Below the pieces are notes generated by a model, which saw only the letters and a program-made list of their open reading frames with translations, was not told where the DNA came from and ran no database searches. A DNA stretch of 12,051 nt from Desulfobulbaceae bacterium (GTDB lineage Bacteria > Desulfobacterota > Desulfobulbia > Desulfobulbales > Desulfobulbaceae): contig SKJK01000169.1 in the NCBI GenBank assembly GCA_007121995.1, positions 1 to 12,051 on the forward strand. Direction: 5' to 3'. The translations under genes and the position numbers were made by a program. Each line of letters begins with the position of its first letter. Position 1 is the first letter of the stretch. This document shows positions 1-10,400 of this stretch, piece by piece.

Positions 1-20
1 CAAGGGTTTCCTTCCTTCCT

Positions 21-1661
21 TCATGCCTCGCCTGGAAGGACCGCAGGGGTGATCTGTTCCAGGTAATAATCGTAGTTGCCCTCGAAAATGCGCATCTGGC
101 CGTGGTCGATTTCAAAAACCCGATTCACCAGGGAGCGGAGGAACCAGCGGTCATGGCTGACCATGATCAGGGTGCCGGTGAATTGTTGCAGCGCTGCCAG
201 CAGCACCTCGCGCGATTGGATGTCGAGGTGGTTGGTGGGTTCGTCGAGGATGAGGAAATTGAGCGGTCGTGCCAGCAGTATGGCCAGTACCACCCGGCTT
301 TTTTCGCCGCCTGAGAGGATTTTAATTTTTTTATCGACATCGTCCCCCTGGAACAGGAAAGCGGCGCAGAGGTTGCGGACCACGCCGATATTGACCTGGG
401 GCATGGCCGCCTGCACGGTTTCGGCTACTGTCCTGTCGCCGTCGAGCAGGTCCATGGAATGCTGACTGAAATAACCGGCAAAGACGTTAGCCCCGATAGT
501 CACCGTACCGGTGGTTGGCTCGGTCTGACCGGCCAGCACCTTGAGCAGGGTTGATTTTCCGGCCCCATTGCGGCCGGTGAGGGCGATTTTTTCTTGTCGC
601 CTGATCATGCCAGCAAGGCCGCTGAACACCTGGCAGGTTGTGCCGTCGGGTTGCAGCCAGATCTTGCCGAGTCCGTCCAGGCGGGCAACGTCGTCACCAC
701 TGCGGGGCGGTTCGGTAAATTCGAATTTGATGACCCGCTGCTCGGGTGGCAGTTCGATCCGTTCGATCTTCTCCAGCTTCTTGATCCGCGACTGCACCTG
801 GGCGGCATGGGAAACCCGTGCTCCGAAGCGGGCAATGAAGTCCTCCTCCTTAGCCAGCATCTCCTGCTGGCGCCGGTGACTGGCCAACAACTGTTCACGG
901 CGGATGTCCCGTTCGCGCAGGTAAAAATCATAATTACCGCTGTAGGTTGTCACGTTCTGATTGGCCACTTCGACAATCCGGCCGGCCAACCGGTTCATGA
1001 ACTCGCGGTCATGGCATGTCATCAGCAATGCCCCTTTGAATTCGTTCATCAGCCATCCTTCCAGCCAGACAATGGATTCGACGTCAAGATGGTTGGTTGG
1101 TTCGTCGAGAAGGAGAACGTCCGGGTTGATGGTGAGGATGCCGGCCAGGGCGATGCGCATTTTCCATCCGCCGCTGAAGGATTCGACCGGAAAATTCCAT
1201 CGGTCAGCTCCGATACCTAGCCCGGTAAGCACCGCTTGGGCACGGTTTTCCAGGTCATAGCCTCCCCGGTGCTCGAACTCCTCGGTGGCGTTGCCGTAGC
1301 GTTCAAGCAGGGCTGCCAACTCGTCGTCTTCCATCGGCGTAGCCATTGCGACTTCCATTTCCCGGATCTGCTCGCCCAGGGTGGTGATCTCCCCGGCTGT
1401 GGCCATGGTTTCGGCCAGAGCCGAACGGCCGCACATATCGCCCACCTCCTGAGAAAAATAGCCGATTACCGTCCGTTTGGGGCAGGAGACCTCACCTTTG
1501 TCCGGTTCCTCCTGGCCGGTGATCAGACGAAAAATTGTCGTCTTGCCTGCCCCGTTGGGGCCGACCAGACCGGTGCGGGTGGCAGGGAGAATCTGCATTG
1601 AGGCGTTGCGGAATAAAACCCGGGAACCGTGTTGCTTGGTGATATTGGTCAGATGGATCAT
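21..1661 (-). CDS. ABC-F family ATP-binding protein (YheS/ABCF3-like)
   Basis: Soluble tandem-ABC ATPase of 546 aa. ABC-F proteins have no membrane domain; they bind the ribosomal E site and modulate stalled or initiating ribosomes. First ATPase domain: Walker A GPNGAGKTT (34-42), signature FSGGWKMR (162-169), Walker B LLLDEPTNHLD (183-193), switch histidine in CHDREF (216-221). A charged interdomain linker (about 245-320, containing ARVSHAAQVQSRIKKLEK) would reach toward the P-site tRNA. Second domain: GRNGAGKST (363-371), LSGGEKSR (449-456), LILDEPTNHLD (470-480), SHDRWF (502-507). The SGGW form of the first signature resembles E. coli YheS rather than Uup or EttA. It ends shortly after domain 2 and lacks the long C-terminal coiled-coil extension of YheS (about 637 aa). 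The start is the ATG at 1661; its Shine-Dalgarno sequence is weak. It lies 138 nt downstream of recD on the same strand. The family is certain; the subgroup and any antibiotic-protection role are not. Confidence 0.95.
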   Translation of the reverse strand: MIHLTNITKQHGSRVLFRNASMQILPATRTGLVGPNGAGKTTIFRLITGQEEPDKGEVSCPKRTVIGYFSQEVGDMCGRSALAETMATAGEITTLGEQIREMEVAMATPMEDDELAALLERYGNATEEFEHRGGYDLENRAQAVLTGLGIGADRWNFPVESFSGGWKMRIALAGILTINPDVLLLDEPTNHLDVESIVWLEGWLMNEFKGALLMTCHDREFMNRLAGRIVEVANQNVTTYSGNYDFYLRERDIRREQLLASHRRQQEMLAKEEDFIARFGARVSHAAQVQSRIKKLEKIERIELPPEQRVIKFEFTEPPRSGDDVARLDGLGKIWLQPDGTTCQVFSGLAGMIRRQEKIALTGRNGAGKSTLLKVLAGQTEPTTGTVTIGANVFAGYFSQHSMDLLDGDRTVAETVQAAMPQVNIGVVRNLCAAFLFQGDDVDKKIKILSGGEKSRVVLAILLARPLNFLILDEPTNHLDIQSREVLLAALQQFTGTLIMVSHDRWFLRSLVNRVFEIDHGQMRIFEGNYDYYLEQITPAVLPGEA

Positions 1662-1728
1662 GGAAACTCACAGGAAAAGAGACAAAGGGAACAGAGGAGT
1701 ATCAGAGTGCGCAGCGAAAAAAATCCGC

Positions 1729-1757
1729 AACATATCCGGGAAGGGCAGGGTACGCAA
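1729..1757 (-). promoter_or_regulatory. Weak candidate sigma-70 promoter for the ABC-F gene
   Basis: In the 138-nt gap between recD and the ABC-F gene, the minus strand reads TTGCGT (1757-1752), a 17-nt spacer, then TATGTT (1734-1729). The -10 box matches TATAAT at 4 of 6 positions and the -35 box matches TTGACA at only 3 of 6. The same -35 hexamer and spacing occur ahead of recC. I see no convincing rho-independent terminator in the gap, so read-through from recD is equally possible. The rest of the gap (1662-1799) holds no recognisable gene. Confidence 0.22.
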
Positions 1758-1799
1758 GGGGGAAGCGGCTCTTTGTTACCAATGGAAGATCTTGCTAAC

Positions 1800-3824
1800 T
1801 TATAGGCCTGACCCTGTTCCTTGGGACAATAAATCTCCAAGGCCGGAAGCCCTGTGCGTCCGCTGTGCCACTGCTGCCGCCAGCAGATCGGGTGACGATG
1901 CTGCCAGGGTAAAAAAGGATCGGGCCCGGGTGATGCCGGTATAGATAAGTTCCCGGGTCAGCACTGGACTCAAGGTATCGGGCATGACCAGGGTTGTATG
2001 GTCAAATTCCGACCCCTGGGATTTATGAACGGTCATGGCATAGACGGTTTCCACAGCTCCAAGCCTTGAGGGGAGTACCTGCTTCAGGGAACCATCCGCC
2101 ATGGGAAAGATCACCCGCAGGACCGTTGCTGGCAGCTTTTCTTTTGCATGGTTTTGGGGGCCGTCAATACTCACTTCAAGGACAATACCGATGTCCCCGT
2201 TCATGAGCCCCAGAGTATAGTCGTTCCGGGTGACCATCACCGGTCGGCCCGGATACCATCCCCGGGTGGTCCGTATCAGCCCGGCATTGTAGAGGATCCG
2301 GGCTGCAATATGGTTCAGCCCTTCCACGCCCCAATCTCCTTTGCGAATGGGGCTCAGGAGCTGAAACCGGTTAAAACTCGCCAGGACGGTTCTGAGCCAG
2401 TGGTCCTCCGACGGCCAGTCCCCGGATCCCCTGGCCATAATTTCAAGATACTCCCGGTAACCGACCGGCTGTTCAGCGGCCTGTGGAAATGATTTTGCGT
2501 TACCGTCGAGTACCAGATTGCGAAACCCTGCATCTTCACAGGAATTGATCACCTGCCGAGAAATATCGGCATACCCTTGTTCCCACACAGTGGAGACCTG
2601 TTGCCCATCGCCCTGGTTCACTGCACGGGCCAAAGCACCGATACCGCTGTTTTCATGGAAACGGTGGCTTTTTCTCAACACAACGATCCGCTGATCCATG
2701 TCGGTTCCAGGGCCGGAATACGCTGACAGGTCGTATCCGGTGACTTTTTTTATAAAGTTAACGTTTTCAGGGTTATAGCTTGGTTTTGAGGCATTGGTGC
2801 AGATATCTCCGAGCACAGATCCAGCTTCCACGGATGCCAGCTGATCCTTGTCACCTAAAAGGATCAGCCGCGTATGCGGGGGCAGGGCGTCCAGCAGGGC
2901 ATCCATCATTTCAAGATCAATCATGGACGCCTCGTCCACCACCAGAAGATCCACATGCAGCCGATTGTTCCGGTTGTGGACAAACTGGCGGGTATCAGGA
3001 CGGGTGCCTAAAAGCCGGTGCAGGGTCGCAACTTCGGTGGGCATATGGGCCTGGAGTTGTTCCGGTAAAAAGTCCATGGCTGTGGATATGGATTCTGTAA
3101 GTCGGGCTGCGGCCTTTCCCGTGGGGGCGGCCAGACGAATCCGAAGTACCTTGCCGTGCTCCAGAGCGATACCCTGCAGCAGGCCCAGTATCTGAACCAC
3201 GGTGGTGGTTTTACCGGTCCCGGGCCCTCCAGAAATTACGCAGAACCTGGAAGCGGCGGCGATGGCCGTTGCCACGCTCTGCCAATGGATGGTTTGTTTC
3301 TTCTTTTCTTCGGAGTCTCTCAGCTTGGCAAACAGTTCATCCAGACGATCTTCAAAATCTTCAGGGACGGGGAGGGTCTGTCCCACCCTGTCGAGGATTT
3401 CCCGGGCGACCTGCCGGGTATACTGCCAATAGCGCCTCAGGTAGAGACGGCCCTGCTGCAGCACCAGGGGGGCGCTTTCCGTGTCCTTGCCAACCAGAGC
3501 CGACTTGGAGAATTCATCGACCCAGATCTCTTTGCTCAGACCACAGAGAATCCGGGAGGGGGGGGCAGGCATATCTTCTCCTGCCTCTGTCTCAGGAGGA
3601 AGAGAAAGGGTCTCATCGGGATCAGCCAAAACACTGTCCACATCCAGGCAGATATGGCCCCGCCCCAACTGGTGGCTGGCCAGGGCCGCCCCGAGCAGCA
3701 CCAGTGAAGAGGCACATTGGTCCTGACGGTGTAAAAACATCACAAATGCCTGGTCAATGGGTCTGAGCCAGCCCCGGGCTGTCCAGGTATGGATCAGATC
3801 AAAAAAATCAACGAGGGGCATCAT
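1800..3824 (-). CDS. recD: RecBCD enzyme subunit RecD, 5'-3' DNA helicase
   Basis: Alpha subunit of exodeoxyribonuclease V (674 aa; E. coli RecD is about 608). It is a superfamily 1B helicase that translocates 5'-3' on one strand while RecB moves on the other, and it is needed for full nuclease activity and Chi control. The N-terminal RecC-contacting region (1-180) has the typical RPIDQAF and LLGAALASHQLGRGHICL stretches. Helicase motifs: Walker A GGPGTGKTT (199-207), Walker B VVDEASM (295-301), motif III LLGDKDQLASVEAGSVLGD (322-340), LRKSHRF (383-389), MTVHKSQGSEFDHT (597-610), and IYTGITRAR (627-635). All are intact. The start is the first of two consecutive ATG codons at 3824; it overlaps the recB end by 17 nt and has AAGGA upstream, so translation is probably coupled to recB. 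Extra length lies partly in a loop near 345-380. An 8-C tract encodes residues near 86-89. Confidence 0.97.
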   Translation of the reverse strand: MMPLVDFFDLIHTWTARGWLRPIDQAFVMFLHRQDQCASSLVLLGAALASHQLGRGHICLDVDSVLADPDETLSLPPETEAGEDMPAPPSRILCGLSKEIWVDEFSKSALVGKDTESAPLVLQQGRLYLRRYWQYTRQVAREILDRVGQTLPVPEDFEDRLDELFAKLRDSEEKKKQTIHWQSVATAIAAASRFCVISGGPGTGKTTTVVQILGLLQGIALEHGKVLRIRLAAPTGKAAARLTESISTAMDFLPEQLQAHMPTEVATLHRLLGTRPDTRQFVHNRNNRLHVDLLVVDEASMIDLEMMDALLDALPPHTRLILLGDKDQLASVEAGSVLGDICTNASKPSYNPENVNFIKKVTGYDLSAYSGPGTDMDQRIVVLRKSHRFHENSGIGALARAVNQGDGQQVSTVWEQGYADISRQVINSCEDAGFRNLVLDGNAKSFPQAAEQPVGYREYLEIMARGSGDWPSEDHWLRTVLASFNRFQLLSPIRKGDWGVEGLNHIAARILYNAGLIRTTRGWYPGRPVMVTRNDYTLGLMNGDIGIVLEVSIDGPQNHAKEKLPATVLRVIFPMADGSLKQVLPSRLGAVETVYAMTVHKSQGSEFDHTTLVMPDTLSPVLTRELIYTGITRARSFFTLAASSPDLLAAAVAQRTHRASGLGDLLSQGTGSGL

Positions 3825-6800
3825 GGGATTCTTTTTCCTTAAATAAGTTGTCCAGCTCTTTGATCAGGCTTGCCGGGGGCTTGTCCGCATAGACCCCTTG
3901 GCCCGACTCGTTCACCCCTCGTACAAACAGATAGACAACACCGCCCACATCCCTTTCGTAGTCATAAACCGGAAGACGGGCCTTGAGCAGTCGGTGCAGG
4001 GCCAGCGTATACAGCAGGTATTGAAGATCGTACCGGTGCCCGGCCATGGCCCGGGCCATGGCATCCTGCCCGTAGGCGCGTTGGTCTTCACCCAGATAGT
4101 TGGATTTGTAGTCCAGGACAAAATACCGGCCCTCAATACTGAAAACAAGATCGATGAACCCTTTGAGCATGCCGTTGACCCGGTCCTGCCGCAACACTGG
4201 CCGGACAATGCCCGGTAGCACTCTCTCGGTCACCAAACGGTCCAGAGAACGGATGTCCACCTGGTGAGCTGCAAAGAGAAACTCCATTTCCGCCCGGCAT
4301 TGTTCTGCGGCAAGACTGGCCAGAGTTATGGAGGTTTCAGGCAGAAGTAAAGGAGTGTGCAGCAATGCCAGGAGCCAGTCGGAAAGAACGTCAGGCCACA
4401 AGTCCCACCCTCTGCGCCTGCACAGGCTTATGACCTTGTCCCGAGTGCCGGCAGGGTCATGTGCTACCCGATCAAATCCCGTGTGCGCAGCCCATTCCAG
4501 GATATCATGGAGAAATGTTCCCGGTTCCGGACCCCGGGCAAAAGTGTGGATGGAACGGGACCCGAGGGGGACCTCCAGGGATAGCCTTTCTTCTCCCGCG
4601 CTTTCCTGGAGCTGGTCCTGGGCCGGGGAGTCGGGAGAGTCCACGGCTGTTTCATGAAGCGATAGAGCTGTATCTATCCCGGCATCCGGCATGGCCGCAC
4701 CGGTGAGTATCCCGGAATAACTGGTTATCCGCCAATTATGAGGAATAGTCCCGGAAAAACTCCTCGCAGGCAATAGCACCTGATTATCAGGCTCAGGAGC
4801 CGCAATGTCCACAGAAAGATCCGGCAGGGGCAGCACGGCAATGGCATCACAATCTCCCTTGATCTCAGCAAGGATGGACGGGAGCTCAGCGGTGGGAATC
4901 ACCTCCCCCCCCTTGAGCAGATAACCAATGGCTGCCTGGTGCAGGTCGGTGGTTTCTCCTTTTCTGGTAACCTTGCCCATAACGCCCATGCCTAGCCAGC
5001 AGGCATGGCAGGCCCGGGTCAGGGCCACATACAGTATGCGCAGGTCCTCAGCCAACCGTTCTTGATCCGCTGTTTCAAGATCCTCACCTTTTGGGTTCAT
5101 CACCATCCGGACAGTCCCATCCGGGTCATGAATTTTTACCAGGGAAGAATTGGCTGCGGTCACTTTTCTGAAACTGCATATAAAGGGCAGGAACACCAGG
5201 GGATATTCCAGGCCTTTTGCTTTGTGGATGGTTACGACCCGGACCAGGGCCTGGTCGCTTTCAAGGCGGAGAATCTGATCGTCGCCACCCCCCAGGGGGG
5301 TGGCAATCTGACCGGCCAGCCACCGGATCAGGCTCTGTTCACCGTCAAGGTCGGCTGCCGCTGCCTGAAGCATCTCGGCCAGGTGGAGCACATTGGTGAG
5401 CTGCCGCTCCCCCTCAGGGGCTGCCAACATCCTGGCTCCTGCGTTGAACCCTGCAAGCAAGGCCCTGACCATGGGCAGCACACCCTGGTAGTGCCAGATG
5501 CTCTGCAACTGCTTGAACCGTTCCTGTTCAGCCTCCCAGGCCAGTTCGTCCTGTTTGAGCCGGTCAAGGGTTTCATAGGAGAGATCCACAATCGGTGTCG
5601 CCAGGGCAGTTCTGAGCAGGCCATCATTGGTGGGGTCGGAACATGCCTGGAGAATATGCAGCAGGGATCGGGCTTCAGAGGTAGAAAACACCGATTCCCG
5701 ATCCGACAGATAGACCGATTTGACCCCCCGCTCTGTCAGCGCAGACCGAACGGCAGCCGCTTCCCTGCCATCCCGGACAAGAACGGCAATGTCCGAGGGT
5801 CTCAGCGGGATCATCTCTTTTCCCAATTCAGCAAAGCCTGCCCGGCAGGGAGTCTGGCTCCCCAGGTTGATCAACCGGGTGATCTCATGGGCACAAGCCT
5901 GGGCCATCCGGGTAATGTAGCCTTCAGGGCCTGTCTTTATAATGGGTTTGTCCTGGTCTATGCACCACAGGGTCATGGCCGGGACCGGCTGATCCTCTAC
6001 GCTGAGCGTTTCCTGCCGGCCCTGTGCCTTCACCGGCACAAAGGGGATATGATCCTTGAACAGAAAAGCCCCCCGGGGCAGGTGGGATGCCCTGGCAAAG
6101 ACCTGGTTGACCGCCGCCACCATGGCCCGCGTGGACCGGTAATTTTTCTCCAGGGTATAATGGTGTCCCTTGGTATCCTGCCTTGCTTTGAGGTAGGTAT
6201 GGATATCGGCGCCTCTGAAGGCATAGATGGCCTGTTTGGGATCACCGATCATGAAGAGCCCTGTATTTTCCCGGTGTAGATAAATGGTGCCAAAGGAACT
6301 GTACTGGACCGGATCCGTGTCCTGGAACTCATCGATCATGGCCACGGGAAACTGTTCACGGATCACCCGGGCCAGGCGGTTTTCCTCTGTTCCCGGCTGG
6401 GACAAGGCCTGGCCCAGCCGGGTCAGCAGATCATTGAAGCCCATCCGGGAGAGACGATCCTTGGCCGTCAAGACCCTTGTATGGATCTCGGCTGCGGCGT
6501 GGTACACAAAGGCCTGTTTAAGGTCCATTGATGCAAGATCCTCATTGAGCCGGTCCAATGCATCATAGGCTGGATGGTCCGGGGGGGTCTTGTTTTTAGA
6601 TGTCCCGGCAGCCAGGCCTTTGGATGACAATTTTTCCAGAACCTGGTCACCCGGCACAGGGCCGGCACGATTGACCCATTGCTCGAGTTGCGCAATCCAT
6701 TTTTCCAGGGAGGCTGCTTGGTATTTGTTGTTGTTCAGGGTCTTGTCAGTCCGGGCTTGGTTTATTTGCGCCACAGCCTTGTCAAAATCCGCTGCCCAGA

Positions 6801-7497
6801 CAAGCCGTGCCGTTTCTATGGATTGCATGCGCTGATCCAGCATGGCAAACGGATCATCCTCCCGGGTCTCGCCGACATACTCCAGAGCACTGATGATGGG
6901 CAAAACCTGTTTGAGCAGCTCCTGGGGCGTGGAGATCTGGACCACGGCCTTAAATAATGATAATGTTGCAACATGTTGAGGATACAGTCTGGCCCGCCAG
7001 AAATCACAGGCCGCTTCTTCGAGCAGATCTTGGTCGCTGGGGGCAAGTTCCAGATCAAACAGGGATAAACTGTCAAAGGCATGCTGTCGAAGCATACGCT
7101 GACACCAGGCATGAATGGTGTGAATGGCGGATTCATCCATCCAATGGGCGGCCTGGTCCAGGCGCATGGCCATGGCCGGCCATTCATCGGGCTTGTATTC
7201 ATTCTTCAGGTCTCGCAGAAAAGTATCCCCGTCCACAATTCCTCTGAAAAATCCGGCTGCCTCGGTCAGCCGACTGCGAATCCTCTCGCGAAGCTCTTCA
7301 GTGGCCGCATTGGTAAAGGTGACCACCAGGATTTCCGGAGGAGTCAAGGGCCGGGTAAATCCCTTTTCTTTGCCGTGCCCCAGAACCAGACGAAGGTAGA
7401 GGGCTGCAATGGTGTAGGTTTTGCCCGTTCCTGCACTGGCTTCGATGAGCCGGGCCCCGTTGAGAGGGAAGGTCATTGGATGTACTTTTTTAACCAT
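3808..7497 (-). CDS. recB: RecBCD enzyme subunit RecB, 3'-5' helicase and nuclease
   Basis: Beta subunit of exodeoxyribonuclease V (1229 aa; E. coli 1180). It unwinds DNA 3'-5', carries the single nuclease site of the complex, and loads RecA after Chi. UvrD-like motifs are complete: Walker A SAGTGKT (21-27), motif Ia VTFTNAATEELRERI (59-73), TIHAWCQRML (126-135), motif II MIDEFQDTDP (387-396), motif III GDPKQAIYAFRGADI (418-432), NYRST (452-456), VTIHKAKGLEYPLVFLPF (755-772), and LRILYVALTRAC (819-830). A variable linker (about 935-985) leads to the C-terminal nuclease. There, His997 (FLHDIL), a Glu near 1072 (EMEF), Asp1116 (FIDLVF), Asp1129 and Lys1131 (LDYKSNYLG) match the E. coli metal-binding and catalytic set, so the nuclease should be active. 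The ATG at 7497 was chosen because it places the Walker A motif at the usual distance and has a good Shine-Dalgarno sequence. The 29 upstream in-frame codons lie inside recC. Confidence 0.98.
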   Translation of the reverse strand: MVKKVHPMTFPLNGARLIEASAGTGKTYTIAALYLRLVLGHGKEKGFTRPLTPPEILVVTFTNAATEELRERIRSRLTEAAGFFRGIVDGDTFLRDLKNEYKPDEWPAMAMRLDQAAHWMDESAIHTIHAWCQRMLRQHAFDSLSLFDLELAPSDQDLLEEAACDFWRARLYPQHVATLSLFKAVVQISTPQELLKQVLPIISALEYVGETREDDPFAMLDQRMQSIETARLVWAADFDKAVAQINQARTDKTLNNNKYQAASLEKWIAQLEQWVNRAGPVPGDQVLEKLSSKGLAAGTSKNKTPPDHPAYDALDRLNEDLASMDLKQAFVYHAAAEIHTRVLTAKDRLSRMGFNDLLTRLGQALSQPGTEENRLARVIREQFPVAMIDEFQDTDPVQYSSFGTIYLHRENTGLFMIGDPKQAIYAFRGADIHTYLKARQDTKGHHYTLEKNYRSTRAMVAAVNQVFARASHLPRGAFLFKDHIPFVPVKAQGRQETLSVEDQPVPAMTLWCIDQDKPIIKTGPEGYITRMAQACAHEITRLINLGSQTPCRAGFAELGKEMIPLRPSDIAVLVRDGREAAAVRSALTERGVKSVYLSDRESVFSTSEARSLLHILQACSDPTNDGLLRTALATPIVDLSYETLDRLKQDELAWEAEQERFKQLQSIWHYQGVLPMVRALLAGFNAGARMLAAPEGERQLTNVLHLAEMLQAAAADLDGEQSLIRWLAGQIATPLGGGDDQILRLESDQALVRVVTIHKAKGLEYPLVFLPFICSFRKVTAANSSLVKIHDPDGTVRMVMNPKGEDLETADQERLAEDLRILYVALTRACHACWLGMGVMGKVTRKGETTDLHQAAIGYLLKGGEVIPTAELPSILAEIKGDCDAIAVLPLPDLSVDIAAPEPDNQVLLPARSFSGTIPHNWRITSYSGILTGAAMPDAGIDTALSLHETAVDSPDSPAQDQLQESAGEERLSLEVPLGSRSIHTFARGPEPGTFLHDILEWAAHTGFDRVAHDPAGTRDKVISLCRRRGWDLWPDVLSDWLLALLHTPLLLPETSITLASLAAEQCRAEMEFLFAAHQVDIRSLDRLVTERVLPGIVRPVLRQDRVNGMLKGFIDLVFSIEGRYFVLDYKSNYLGEDQRAYGQDAMARAMAGHRYDLQYLLYTLALHRLLKARLPVYDYERDVGGVVYLFVRGVNESGQGVYADKPPASLIKELDNLFKEKESHDAPR
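3836..3840 (-). promoter_or_regulatory. Ribosome binding site for recD
   Basis: The minus strand reads AAGGA inside the 3' end of recB, 11 nt before the ATG at 3824. The spacing is slightly long, but it supports the first rather than the second of the two tandem ATG codons (3824 and 3821). Confidence 0.55.
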
Positions 7498-7499
7498 GG

Positions 7500-10400
7500 T
7501 TATTCCTCTTCTTTCAGGGCTGCAACCAGGGGGGTATACAAAGTCTGGCAAAGGGAAACAAAAAGATTGTCCTGGAACTGCCATACATCTGCAAACCGGG
7601 GATAGGCTCTTTGCAGATAAGGATCATAATTGAGCTCACCTGGCCGGAAATCGCTCCCTTGGTAAGTCTTTAGAGCCTCGGCCCTCGCCTGGTCCTCATC
7701 TTTGGAGAGCAGGGTATGGGTATAGGCCAGGCCGGTTTTAGCCGTGACCGGCAAAGGCCAACGCAGCCCCTTGTACAAACATAAGACCATCTCCGAAAGA
7801 GTTTTCCGGGCCAGGGATTGCGTCAGGGGGGAAAGAGAAACCGTTTTGTCCGGGGCCACAAGATGACTGGCAAGGCTGATACCCTGGGCGCACCCGGCCA
7901 CATGTTTCACCCAGAGTCCTGCCAGGCTGTGCAGCCGGGTAATGTCTCCTGTGTCGCCCATAATGGACAGTGGATAAAATTCCCAGCGGGCACACCGGGC
8001 CATATCTTTGTACTCATTGATTTCACCCGGAGCATTGATTGTATGGATCTTATCCAGCCAGTCATCCAGAACAGCAGGCGGCATGTCATCCGGGGCAATG
8101 TGCAGGGTGATCTCCATGGGATCACAGGGGCAGGGCCATTGGTCCACCAGTACCTGATGGCCTTGCAGCATATGCATCACCGGTTCTGCAAGCTCTTGGG
8201 CGGCGAGACGGCCAAATCCGGCCATGGGCAGAACCCCGGTCCGGGTCAGACGCAGGGCCTCTGCCGCCACAGCAGGCGAGGCATCTGCATGCCCTGCATG
8301 AAGCCCGGCTTCCAGCAACTGATTGCCCAGTCCAAAAGAAGCCAGATAATCCAGGACAAAGGGTTCTTGATCCTGGCCGACCACAGACAGGTCATCAAAG
8401 CGGACGGACAAACGCTGATTGAAAAAATACCTGATCGGATTTTTAAAAAACCGGATCAAAGAACTCAGGTTCAGGCGTCCCACAAGATCAGGTGGGTCCG
8501 GGAGCTGGTAAAAATTTGGCTTCGGGCTCTGTTTTTTTTCGGTGTCCAAGGAAGTTCGCCACTCATGGGCATAAGTGAAAAGGGCGGGCCGGTTGTTAAG
8601 GAAATACTCCTTGCCAAAGGGCTGCAAAGGATAGGTGCAGGTCAGTGCATCCAGCAGATCTTTGCTGCCAGGACCGTCCTTTTGCAAGCACCATCCAGCT
8701 GCAAGGTAGTCCCGGAACTGCCCTACCAGAACCGAAGGCATACGTTTACTGTTGTCCCGGTCATCCCGGCCTATATAGGAGATGTACATCCGCTCCCGGG
8801 CCGAAAGCAAAGCTTCCAGGAAAAGGTATCGGTCATCCTCCCGCCGGGAACGGTCCCCGGGCCGATACAACCCTCTGCTGGCCATGAGATCAAAATCAAG
8901 CGGGGGGTGGCTTCTGGGAAAATCTCCGTCGTTCATGCCTAAAAGGCAGACCACCCGGAAGGGAATGGCTCGCATGGGCATCAAGGTCCCGAAATTCACC
9001 ATACCCGCCAGAAACCGCTGGGAGATGCTGGATTCTTTCATCCGGGCCAGAAGAAATGCCCGAACAACAGTCAGATTTAATGCTTCCTCCAGCCCGGCCT
9101 GGTGACAGGCATCCAGCCACTGATCCAGGACCTGGTCCAGACGGCTTAAGGTCAAATGGTCCTGGCTGTCCTGGGCCATGAAACAATCCTGGACAAGCGT
9201 GCGGACCCGTTGGCACCAGGTAGTCGGGGGCCCTGTTTGGGTCAGATCCTGCCACAGGCTTGCCAGTTGCCGGATCACATCGAACAAGAGTCCTGCTAAA
9301 GCCGCATCGAGCCCGCCTACTTCTTCATAGGGTTCTATACCATTCCATGCCGCGCCTTTGCCCACGGCATAGCCTAAAAGCATACGGTCCAGGCCAAAGG
9401 CCCAGGTGTTCTGTTCCAACCCGTCAGGCAGTCCGAAAAAGGTGCGCTGTTCACCATGCAGCCCCCAGGAGATCCCGGCCCCTTCAATCCATTGCCGCAG
9501 CTTCGGCAAATCGTCAGCTTCAATCTTGAATCGTTTTCGGAAAGCCCCGACCTCGAGAAGGTCCATGACCTCACTGACCCCCATGCGGGAATCGGGCAGG
9601 TGCAAAAGGGTTTCTATGGCCTTGAGCAGGGGCACGCTTTCTCGGTTGGGCTTATCTGCAATGGTAAAGGGAATAAAACGGGGATCCGTCATAGACAGGT
9701 TCCCGAAAACCGCTTCGATATGCGGGGCATAGGATTCGATGTCAGGGGTCATCACAATAATGTCCCGGGGCTTTAAGTCTTCCAGAATCTCAAAACAATG
9801 GAGGAGCTGGTCCTGGAGAATCTCCACTTCCCGTTGCCGGCTGTGGGCCAGATGAAAACGGATGGACTCATCTTCTGGTTCAATCGCCGGTTTTTCGTCG
9901 CCATTCTTCGGAAGAGGATCAAGATCAAGAACCGCCTGCTGGACCTGCTGTAAAAGGAAATTGTCGCCTCCGGGGACCAGAAAATCCTCAAACAAATCGA
10001 TCTGGGCAAAAGCTGTTGCATAATTTGCGGGTGTATCATACCCGTACAGCAGGCCGATATAATCCCTGCCTTGTTTTCCCCATGCCGCAAGCAGGGGATT
10101 GGCATGTTGGTGAAGCAGCACGGGATCCAGAGGTTCGGGCATGGTGGCCTTGGCTTTGTGCCGGGCGTGCTCAATGCGCAAAAGCTCCCGGTCTTCTATG
10201 ATGTCGGCCCAGAAATGCCGGCAGGGATTGTGTACAAAAAGCAAGACCTGGCACAGTGAGGATACGGCATGCAGGGTTTCCAGCACCTGCCGGGGCAGAG
10301 AGGAAATACCGAACACAATGACCCGGGGAGGCAATTCTCTGGGGCGGTGCCCGTTCAATGCTCGGGCCTTTTCCAGAAATCTGTGATGGAGATCGGACCG

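Noticed and set aside
1..24. Possible next gene on the minus strand, ATG at 24 overlapping the ABC-F stop as ATGA
   Set aside because: Only eight codons (MKEGRKPL) are in the window. The purine-rich AAGGAAGG run may instead be a ribosome binding site for a later gene, and this cannot be decided here.
1658..1840. Minus-strand 60-codon frame between recD and the ABC-F gene
   Set aside because: It begins inside recD and overlaps the ABC-F start. Its composition is unlike a conserved protein, and it has no homology I recognise.
5005..6279. Long plus-strand open frame (424 codons) opposite recB
   Set aside because: It lies wholly antisense to conserved RecB helicase motifs, has no recognisable domain, and is rich in Gly, Pro, His and Gln as expected for the complement of a GC-rich gene.
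7498..7584. Upstream extension of recB by 29 codons
   Set aside because: It overlaps the recC C-terminus. The sequence before MVKKVHP is not RecB-like, and the ATG at 7497 has a proper ribosome binding site.
7818..8942. Long plus-strand open frame (374 codons) opposite recC
   Set aside because: It is antisense to conserved RecC sequence, with no family resemblance and no good ribosome binding site.
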